Assembly: GCF_045865695.1 (NCBI RefSeq)
Contig: NZ_BAACAP010000197.1
Span: 1 to 64,000, forward strand
Source of the DNA: Scytonema sp045865695
GTDB taxonomy: Bacteria; Cyanobacteriota; Cyanobacteriia; Cyanobacteriales; Nostocaceae
Length of the DNA stretch: 64,000 nt
Direction: 5' to 3'
Position 1 is the stretch's first letter, and each line of letters starts with the position of its first letter. The notes under the pieces were generated by a model that was given only the letters and a program-made list of their open reading frames with translations, was not told where the DNA came from and did not search any database. This document shows positions 27,265 to 33,693 of the stretch, piece after piece. A program made the translations under genes and the position numbers.

Positions 27265-27951
27265 ATGACGACAATGATTTGGATGGAAAGCATTACCAAA
27301 ACTTACCGTTTGGCTGAGACTGAGGTACCAATTCTCAAAGGGATTGATTTAACAATTGAGGAAGGTGAATATGTAGCGATTATGGGAATGTCAGGTTCTG
27401 GTAAGTCTACCCTCATGAATATTATTGGTTGTTTGGATCGCCCCACAAGCGGACATTATGTTTTAGAGGGTCAAAATTTGACGACTTTAAATGATGATGA
27501 GTTGGCTTTTATCCGCAACCAGCGGCTTGGTTTTGTGTTTCAGCAATTCAATCTCTTGCCTCGCGCTACTGCAGTGGAAAATGTTATGCTACCGATGGTT
27601 TATGCAGGGGTTCCCAAACCTCAACGGCAGAAAAGAGCGATCGCAGCTTTAACAAGAGTTGGGCTAGCAGAACGGTTGAACAACCGCCCCAACCAACTTT
27701 CTGGCGGACAACAGCAAAGAGTTGCGATCGCCCGTGCGTTGGTGAATCGTCCTGCTTTGGTACTTGCAGATGAACCAACAGGCGCATTAGATAGTCAAAC
27801 TTCCCAGGAAGTGATGGATTTACTGAGCGAATTAAACCATCAAGGTATCACAATTGTCATTGTGACTCATGAGCCTGATGTCGCTGCAAGAACTGATAGA
27901 GTTATTCACGTTAAGGATGGATTGATTGTTTCTCCTGTAAGTTTAGGATAG
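27265..27951 (+). CDS. MacB/LolD-type ABC transporter ATP-binding protein
   Basis: 228 residues from the ATG at 27265. Upstream in-frame codons from 27169 overlap the permease end and then read through a GGGGAAGTGGGG repeat, so that longer start is unlikely. All ABC motifs are present: Walker A GMSGSGKSTLMN, Q-loop FQQFNLLPRATAVENVMLP, signature LSGGQQQRVAIARAL, Walker B ALVLADEPTGALDS and H-loop VIVTHEPDVA. It powers the permease encoded upstream. The spacing of 76 bp holds a dispersed repeat copy. Confidence 0.93.
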   Translation: MTTMIWMESITKTYRLAETEVPILKGIDLTIEEGEYVAIMGMSGSGKSTLMNIIGCLDRPTSGHYVLEGQNLTTLNDDELAFIRNQRLGFVFQQFNLLPRATAVENVMLPMVYAGVPKPQRQKRAIAALTRVGLAERLNNRPNQLSGGQQQRVAIARALVNRPALVLADEPTGALDSQTSQEVMDLLSELNHQGITIVIVTHEPDVAARTDRVIHVKDGLIVSPVSLG

Positions 27952-28227
27952 AGAATTCCGTAACGTCTCTACCTCCATGTGTATCTATCTTTATGGGAAT
28001 GTCCTCTGAAAAACAGTTATGATATTTCTGAGTTTCTGTAAGCAGACCGCTTGTAGCTATTTGAGTGCTGCTTTATAACAAACTATAAAGCTCCTATTAC
28101 AAAACTTAATTTAGCATTGTACGCGAAAAGGTTAATTTTGCTTCTGAACTTGGGCATTCTCAATAATATCATAAGAATCAGTGATTATGTTAGTGCTGCT
28201 TCTACCTTCACATGGAGATAAATCAAT

Positions 28228-28467
28228 ATGAAAAGTGAGTTTCTTTATCCTCATAATGCTTACCATGGTGTTACAACTCCAGAAAATCTTAAGTTTGATG
28301 CGATGTTGCAATACTTTACACAACGTGTTGATTATATTGTCAGTTTAGAAACTAATGGTAAGCTTCCAACCATTGAGGCTTTTGAAAAAATTCAGTCTTT
28401 GTGGGAACGATTGGATCATCTGAAAAAAGAGTTAGGTATTGGAACTTCCCGTTCTAATGGCGACTAA
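28228..28467 (+). CDS. Small conserved cyanobacterial protein, DUF7219-like
   Basis: 79 residues: FLYPHNAYHGVTTPENLKFD, AMLQYFTQRVDYIVSLETNG, KLPTIEAFEKIQSLWERLDH, LKKELGIG. The FLYP...Y.G...PENL.F...LQ.F.QRV.YI..LETGGKL pattern recurs in small cyanobacterial proteins that I recall as DUF7219. They are soluble, mostly helical and of unknown role. A GGAGAT site lies upstream of the ATG. It stands alone between the efflux operon and an accessory island. Confidence 0.7.
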   Translation: MKSEFLYPHNAYHGVTTPENLKFDAMLQYFTQRVDYIVSLETNGKLPTIEAFEKIQSLWERLDHLKKELGIGTSRSNGD

Positions 28468-28629
28468 AAGCAAACTCATTAGAGAAGCGATCGTATGCTA
28501 TGTAAGGAAATAAAAACCGCAGATGCATGCAGACAAACGCAGATGAAGATTACCTGAAAGTAGATATGTGAAGAGCTATAACAGGCTTGATATTTCAATT
28601 CTAGGGGATCTGGCAATGTGTTCGTTCTA

Positions 28630-28665
28630 CGATACGGCTTTAGCCGTTAAGCCTTTGGCTTATCG
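28630..28665. repeat. Dispersed repeat C, copy 2, supplying a gene's 3' end
   Basis: ACGATACGGCTTTAGCCGTTAAGC followed by CTTTGGCTTATCGT. The ParA-like gene on the minus strand ends inside it: its final residues ISQRLNG and TAA stop are read from the repeat. Confidence 0.7.
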
Positions 28666-29632
28666 TATTGGCTACATTTTGAAAGTCTTTATAAATGCTT
28701 TTTGCTGCTTGCATGAAAGTACCGAGGGCACCATCAGCAGGTTTTAGATGAAACATTGGTTTTTGGGCGTCTTTGGCAATATCTATTAGGCTGGCGTAAT
28801 ATTTTAACCAACCCAAACAATTAGAATCGTCTGCAATGGAAATATTAGAACTTTCTGGATTGTTTAATACTGCTTTTTGATAAATCTCTGGAATCTCAGT
28901 CAGTAAATTTTGATAATTTCTGACAGGGCGATCGAACCTCACGGGATGTTGTCGGATAATATAACCTGCAAGTTCCATCTTTGCCCGAGGAATCTCTACG
29001 TCTATATCTAAATTGTCTTGTATTTCTTGCCATTGCGATCGCCAATTCTGCAATGTGGTTCCAAGATAAGTTAAGGCTTTGACAGCAAAGAAGTCTAAGG
29101 TAAGTGGAACAATAATATAATCGGCAGCAATTAATGCTGCATGGTTAATAGCTCCGAAGTTAGAAGCTAAATCTATTAGAATAATATTAGCTTCATGGGC
29201 TGTTGCTGCCTCGTGCAGAATAGTCCGAAAGACTGATATGAATTGAAAGGCAAGTTTCTGTCGTTGATTATCTTCGACATCATGTATTCCAGTTATCCAA
29301 GATTCTGTCAGATTGCTCTCTAGTTGAAAAAGTTCTATGTCACCTGTTAAAAGAGCTAAGCGATCTTCAACTAGTTCTAGATATGGCTCGGATATGTCGC
29401 TTAATCCCCTTAGTAGTGGAGCTACACTAGCAAAAAGAGTATTTTGTTGCTGCCAAAGTTCTTCGAGGCGATCCTCACCCAGAAACATCATAGATAAATC
29501 GGCTTGAGGATCTAAATCGGCTGCAAGTACTCGATAACCTAGTTCTCTATACATCCACGCTAAATGATACACTAAGGTAGTCTTGCCAACGTCACTTCTA
29601 TTATTAAAAAAAGCAATAGTTGTAGTTTTCAT
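28640..29632 (-). CDS. ParA/MinD-family AAA ATPase with unusual P-loop
   Basis: 330 residues of the SIMIBI/ParA type: P-loop region FFNNRSDVGKTTLVYHLAWM, switch I AADLDPQADLSMMFLG, Walker B NIILIDLASNFGAINHAALI, and ADYIIVPLTLDFFAVKAL. The deviant Walker A normally reads K-G-G-V-G-K-T. Here the signature Lys-Gly-Gly is Arg-Ser-Asp while the catalytic GKTT is kept, so ATP may be bound with altered dimer-dependent hydrolysis. It follows an AlbA_2/GHKL gene with a 4-bp overlap, so they form a coupled operon. With no parB or plasmid genes nearby, it is unlikely to partition DNA. The last residues come from a dispersed repeat. Confidence 0.85.
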   Translation of the reverse strand: MKTTTIAFFNNRSDVGKTTLVYHLAWMYRELGYRVLAADLDPQADLSMMFLGEDRLEELWQQQNTLFASVAPLLRGLSDISEPYLELVEDRLALLTGDIELFQLESNLTESWITGIHDVEDNQRQKLAFQFISVFRTILHEAATAHEANIILIDLASNFGAINHAALIAADYIIVPLTLDFFAVKALTYLGTTLQNWRSQWQEIQDNLDIDVEIPRAKMELAGYIIRQHPVRFDRPVRNYQNLLTEIPEIYQKAVLNNPESSNISIADDSNCLGWLKYYASLIDIAKDAQKPMFHLKPADGALGTFMQAAKSIYKDFQNVANTISQRLNG

Positions 29633-30822
29633 AATCTTTTCCTAACTGTGGCTATCACGTAGGTATCATTTATAAAAAACTCTGGTGGCGGATTACCGTT
29701 TTTTTGTAACTGTTGGCGTGCGAGTTGAATTCCTATGCCAAAACGCTGAACGTATCCAAGATTTTTCATGGCTTCAGCAAGGTGAGGATTTCTATAATCT
29801 GTTATGCCTGGTTGTCCAAAGTTTTGCCGATTGATTTGACCAAAAGGACTACCAGGATTTTGAATTTCAATGCGATCGCTAAACCAAGAAATTCTGACTG
29901 GTGCATTTGTCCCTTCATAAGTACGGTGCAGAATAGCATTTCTTGCTAGTTGTTGTAAAGCCACTATTGGGTAATCTGGTTGACGAACTTCAATGGGACT
30001 AGTAGTGATGTCTGTCACAACAGAAATATGAGATTGAAGAGTTTCATCTAATATTTCAAGTAAATTAGGAAGCGCACTACTGATTTCTTTTTGATCTTTA
30101 ATTGGATCGGTAAACTCAGTACCGTCAATACGAAGAAATTGAATATAGGCACAAGAGATTAATTGTCTCGGATTATTACCCACCACTAATAAACCCAGAA
30201 TCGTTGGTTTGGGTAGTAGTTCCACTGTAGCAAATCTCAATGCCGTAAGTTGTTGTTCGACAGAACGTTGATTCTCTTCCAGAATTTCACTGGCTAAAGA
30301 TGCAGTTAAATAAACTCGATAGAACAAGTCTAGATTTAGGTCATTTAAACTAGCAGATGCAAGGGGTTGAAGATCGAAAGGTAAATCCTTTGACAGCCTT
30401 TTCTCTGCTAAACGACGCTCTTCTTCTGCTGTAGCAGTTGCTCTACGGGGACCAACTCTTACCCAAACACGTCCATTGAAACGTACAGGTGGAGCGTCTG
30501 ATGGTTCCACAATGACAACAGCTAGTTCGCATCCACCGATAGTTCGTTTTTGAACAATCATGGTGGGAAAAGGTAAAATGTTACCATCCGATCGCATAGC
30601 TGAAAGCGTCAGTAACAGTTTATCGTCAATTGTCAGATTGGCACAGTTGCCATCATCCTTAACACCAATAAATAAGACTCCTGGTTTTTGATGGTTTGGC
30701 AAGTCATTGGCAAATGCACAAACTGCTTCACAAAGCTTACCCTTATCGGAAATAGAAGTCTTACGTTCTACCCGATCTGATTCCAAGTCTTTTAGAAGAA
30801 CTTCCAATTCCTCATCAGTCAT
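29629..30822 (-). CDS. AlbA_2 (Schlafen-like)/GHKL ATP-binding protein
   Basis: 397 residues. The N-terminal AlbA_2 domain has ERKTSISDKGKLCEAVCAFA, NDLPNHQKPGVLFIGVKDDG and VRVGPRRATATAEEERRLAE, the putative nucleic-acid-binding module found in Schlafen-like and many bacterial regulators. The C-terminal third is an HATPase_c_4 domain with QLARNAILHRTY (N-box-like), RIEIQNPGSPFGQ (G1) and YVQRFGIGIQLARQQL. Such proteins are often annotated as transcriptional regulators but several occur in defence islands. It is translated just before the ParA-like ATPase with ATGA-type overlap. Function unknown; a joint role with the ATPase is inferred. Confidence 0.85.
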   Translation of the reverse strand: MTDEELEVLLKDLESDRVERKTSISDKGKLCEAVCAFANDLPNHQKPGVLFIGVKDDGNCANLTIDDKLLLTLSAMRSDGNILPFPTMIVQKRTIGGCELAVVIVEPSDAPPVRFNGRVWVRVGPRRATATAEEERRLAEKRLSKDLPFDLQPLASASLNDLNLDLFYRVYLTASLASEILEENQRSVEQQLTALRFATVELLPKPTILGLLVVGNNPRQLISCAYIQFLRIDGTEFTDPIKDQKEISSALPNLLEILDETLQSHISVVTDITTSPIEVRQPDYPIVALQQLARNAILHRTYEGTNAPVRISWFSDRIEIQNPGSPFGQINRQNFGQPGITDYRNPHLAEAMKNLGYVQRFGIGIQLARQQLQKNGNPPPEFFINDTYVIATVRKRL

Positions 30823-30907
30823 TTATATATAGTTTTACCTAACTTTAACTTTTAACCTTAGTTCATTTCTTCTATCATATCCTGTTGACTACAGGTAAAG
30901 AAAACTG

Positions 30908-30964
30908 TTGCGAATGTTCTTTGGCTCCGGCTACCGTGTCTATTTCGGCGAAGATGGTGTATAA
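30908..30964 (+). pseudogene. Relic of an addiction-module killer toxin, copy 1
   Basis: Reads LRMFFGSGYRVYFGEDGV and stops. This is the Gp49/HigB-like RelE-family core (S-E-L-R-x-x-x-G-x-G-Y-R-V-Y-F). Nothing before it continues the frame. The same segment occurs at 32668-32778. Confidence 0.5.
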
Positions 30965-31036
30965 TTACTGACAACTTGTGCGAAGTCGGGAATCTAACCA
31001 ACTGTAGTTTTTAGTTCTATTAAAAATAGGATTTTT

Positions 31037-31681
31037 ATGATTCAAGCCTTACCACAATTAGTTACATTTGATGAATTCATTGAATGGTATCCAGAGAATT
31101 CAGAGCATAAATATGAGTTACATAATGGAATAATTGTTGAAATGCCTAAGCCTACTGGACTGCACTCACAAGTATCAGGATTTACTTATGGCAAACTCTT
31201 TATAGAAATTGAGCGGTTGCAATTACCGGATTTTATTCCTAAAGAATGTGTCATTAAACCAAGAGACAATGGGGGTTATGAACCGGATGTCATTGTTCTA
31301 GATAAACAACAAGTTTTTAACAATGAACCCCGATGGAACAAAGAATCCATCATTACAAGAGGTGATTCTGTTCGTTTAATCGTTGAAGTTGTTTCTACCA
31401 ATTGGTCTGATGACTACGCTTTGAAATTAGAAGAGTATGAGTCATTCGGTATTAGTGAATACTGGATTGTGGATTACTTAGCTTTAGGTGGTAGACGATT
31501 TATCGGGAATCCTAAACTCCCGACTATTTCTATTTATTCATTAGTGGAAGGTGAGTACCAAGTTAATCAGTTTAGAGATGGCGATGCTGCAAAGCAGCCG
31601 CTACGCGAACGCCTAATCTCTCCAACGTTTCCGGAATTGAATTTAACCGCGAGACAAATTTTTCAAGCGGGAGGGGTGTAA
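31037..31681 (+). CDS. Uma2-family endonuclease-like protein
   Basis: 214 residues, the usual length for Uma2 (DUF820, PD-(D/E)XK fold). Motifs: VTFDEFIEWYPENSEHKYEL, GIIVEMPKPTG, GYEPDVIVLDKQQ (D of the catalytic set), RLIVEVVSTNWSDDYALKLE (E...K) and YWIVDYLALGG. These genes are very numerous in cyanobacteria, with unproven roles. A nine-residue stretch DAAKQPLRER near the end is encoded by a GCAAAGCAGCCGCTACGCGAACG dispersed repeat (31581-31612) inserted in frame before LISPTFPELNLTA. The truncated relative is at 17106-17393. Confidence 0.85.
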   Translation: MIQALPQLVTFDEFIEWYPENSEHKYELHNGIIVEMPKPTGLHSQVSGFTYGKLFIEIERLQLPDFIPKECVIKPRDNGGYEPDVIVLDKQQVFNNEPRWNKESIITRGDSVRLIVEVVSTNWSDDYALKLEEYESFGISEYWIVDYLALGGRRFIGNPKLPTISIYSLVEGEYQVNQFRDGDAAKQPLRERLISPTFPELNLTARQIFQAGGV

Positions 31682-31822
31682 AGGTTATTCCTCAGGTTTC
31701 CGACTTCTTGAAGAAGTCGGGAATCTTGCAGCCCAAGATTATAATAACTGCAAGTCATTTATCCCCTAGCTAACCCGTCAAGTATTGATACAGGAGTTGA
31801 AAGAAAAGAGTGATTTGTGATA

Positions 31823-32188
31823 TCAATCTCCCAAAGTCAATACTTGCGACGGTATATCCACAACTAACCGCCGTGTTTTTAACCACTGACGTCCCAGCAA
31901 AACTTCGGGTATTCCTTGTCCGACATAAACAGGAATCTCAAACACAACTCCAGCAATTTTCACCTTTCCGGCGTAAACATCAAATTTAGATTCCCCCTTC
32001 GCCAATAGCATATCTCTTTCGCCTAAATACTCCCAGTCAAACCCCTCCAGATCCTGCTCATCCATCGCTAACCAATCCGAAAACCCCGTGTCAAGAATTG
32101 CATTAACTGGCAATTCCAATTCATCTCCTGCAATCAAATCTATTTCAAATACTAACTCATCTTCATCTCCAAACCTGCCTAAAATCAT
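31823..32188 (-). CDS. Clan AA (retropepsin-like) aspartic protease
   Basis: 121 residues. The pattern NAILDTGFSDWLAMDEQDLE gives the D-T-G catalytic triplet after a hydrophobic strand, and the second half VYVGQGIPEVLLGRQWLKTR holds the LLG-x-x-L motif of retropepsins, which work as dimers. Such single-domain proteases occur as small two-gene units in cyanobacteria. The start overlaps the stop of the upstream 105-residue gene by 4 bp, so the pair is co-translated. The partner may be its substrate or control protein (inference). Confidence 0.8.
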   Translation of the reverse strand: MILGRFGDEDELVFEIDLIAGDELELPVNAILDTGFSDWLAMDEQDLEGFDWEYLGERDMLLAKGESKFDVYAGKVKIAGVVFEIPVYVGQGIPEVLLGRQWLKTRRLVVDIPSQVLTLGD

Positions 32189-32502
32189 ATTGTTCCTGCT
32201 ACGCCTGTTTCATTTATCTTAAATATAAAAACAGGAGCCTTTGGGTATTTTTGACGTGACATATTGATAGCGGTCATTTCTTCTTTTGAGATAAAATATT
32301 CTCCACTTTCGGGTTCAACTACCATATACCAGTTGTAGTGAGTTTCTATAAATTGTGGCTTAGTGCGGTCAAAAATAGGTTTACAGCGTTGGTAAAATGC
32401 CTCGCGCCTGCTCGATGATTGCGCTTTTTGTTCTTCCGTCCACTGAACTTGGGGGAAAATTCTTCCCCGACGTGCTGTACGAGTAGGCTTGACTTCAGTC
32501 AT
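32185..32502 (-). CDS. Unknown protein paired with the clan AA protease
   Basis: 105 residues with a basic start (TEVKPTRTARRGRIFPQVQW), then helical RREAFYQRCKPIFDRTKPQF and a beta-type end IETHYNWYMVVEPESGEYFI, INMSRQKYPKAPVFIFKINE. The Y-x-V-x-P-x-S-G-x-Y-F pattern suggests a small sandwich domain. I have no family name. It is the first gene of an operon with the protease downstream, overlapping by 4 bp. No signal peptide was seen. Confidence 0.7.
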   Translation of the reverse strand: MTEVKPTRTARRGRIFPQVQWTEEQKAQSSSRREAFYQRCKPIFDRTKPQFIETHYNWYMVVEPESGEYFISKEEMTAINMSRQKYPKAPVFIFKINETGVAGTI

Positions 32503-32667
32503 GGTTGGTTCTCACTTTTTATTACATTGTAGAACGACAAAATAGACAGGCGATCGCGATCGGTATATAATTGAATCCTAGTCAGAGATACCTCCAAGTC
32601 ATTTGGGTTGACTCCGTAGTAAATTAAGAATGAAATGCGAAGACGTCACATCCTGCAATGCCTATGT

Positions 32668-32778
32668 CGCATTAACCAAGGTAACTACGGCGATGTTGCG
32701 CCGATAGGACATGGTTTGAGCGAGTTGCGAATGTTCTTTGGTTCTGGCTACCACGTCTATGTTATTCTGCAACTGTAA
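32668..32778 (+). pseudogene. Relic of an addiction-module killer toxin, copy 2
   Basis: Reads RINQGNYGDVAPIGHGLSEL, then RMFFGSGYHVYVILQL and TAA. This matches the central half of RelE/HigB-like 'killer' proteins (N-x-G-D-x-x-x-x-G-x-G-x-S-E-L-R). The N-terminus is missing and the end has drifted. It is the longer relative of the scrap at 30908. Confidence 0.55.
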
Positions 32779-32863
32779 TATAGCTAATCCTTCTGTTTGC
32801 AGTTATTATGTTAAACTCTCTCAATAATATGAAAGAAAACAGTCTACCTGTAATTTCCTAAGT

Positions 32864-33016
32864 ATGACCAGTATCAGTATTTCCTTATCTGAGTCAATGA
32901 AAGCCTTTATTGAGCAACAAGTGGCTAAAGGTGGTTATAGTTCACCTAGCGAGTACCTTTAGAGTTAATCAGTCAAGACCAAGAGCGCAAGGAACAAGAA
33001 CGCTTAGAAGTAACAT
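32864..33016 (+). pseudogene. Frameshifted ParD-family antitoxin
   Basis: From ATG 32864 the frame reads TSISISLSESMKAFIEQQVA, KGGYSSPSEYL then TAG. If one base is restored at the stop, the downstream sequence resumes as ELISQDQERKEQERLEV, the normal second half of a ParD ribbon-helix-helix antitoxin. A fragment of the GCGAGGACGCCCG (element B) repeat follows directly where the gene end and a ParE toxin would be expected, and no ParE is present. Confidence 0.7.
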
Positions 33017-33181
33017 CAGTGGCGAGCGAGGACGCCCGCACCACAAGAAGAAATAGTCAGAAAATTTTTTACTGGAGAATTTTTCAGTTATTCTGCTCAA
33101 AATGCTCTAACTACGAGATAATGGCAGACAAGCTAACTTCTTTACCATAAATTTTTAATAAAGTTTTAAAGAGGTGCAATC

Positions 33182-33406
33182 ATGATTACGATCGCTCGAT
33201 CTCGCGATTCAACAAACCTTGAAAACAACTTGCTACGACAAATCGCAATTAAAGAAAATCAGCTGAAAATTGCACAAGAATTTAACATGAGCTATGTTGT
33301 TGAAACATTACAGAAGCAATTGTCAGAGTTACAAAGCCAATTACCAGAGTCTCATAACCTTGAATTTCAAGCATTGATGAGCTTATTAGACGATTCGGAC
33401 TTGTAG
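33182..33406 (+). CDS. Small coiled-coil protein of unknown function
   Basis: 74 residues, nearly all helix, with heptad-like leucines (LENNLLRQIAIKENQLKIAQ, VETLQKQLSELQSQLPES) and an acidic end LLDDSDL. AGAGGTGCAATC before the ATG gives a good ribosome site. No family is recognised. It may be a regulator fragment or a small stand-alone protein. It lies between the ParD relic and the PAS kinase gene. Confidence 0.55.
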   Translation: MITIARSRDSTNLENNLLRQIAIKENQLKIAQEFNMSYVVETLQKQLSELQSQLPESHNLEFQALMSLLDDSDL

Positions 33407-33693
33407 TTCGTTAATACAATGTCTTATAAACTTTTAGTGTTTGCCTTTGCCTGGATCTTACTGAAAAAAGCAGGGGCATTTTGTTTTTTACAAACACTTA
33501 TCTGCAAGTGTTTCATCCAATTGGGTGAATGCGAAATCCCAACTCGAACGATACTCTGAAAATATAACTGTAAATGATAAGCGATCGCTTAAGAGCAAAA
33601 AACATGAGTGACATACTCAAATCTCAAATGATTGCTGAAATACCGATCGCTTACATTTATACAATGACTTAGCTTGCGATTAAGGTCTCAAGA

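Noticed and set aside
28640..29632. Plasmid-type parA partition gene
   Set aside because: No parB, parS-like repeats or replication gene nearby, an altered P-loop, and it is coupled to an AlbA_2 gene.
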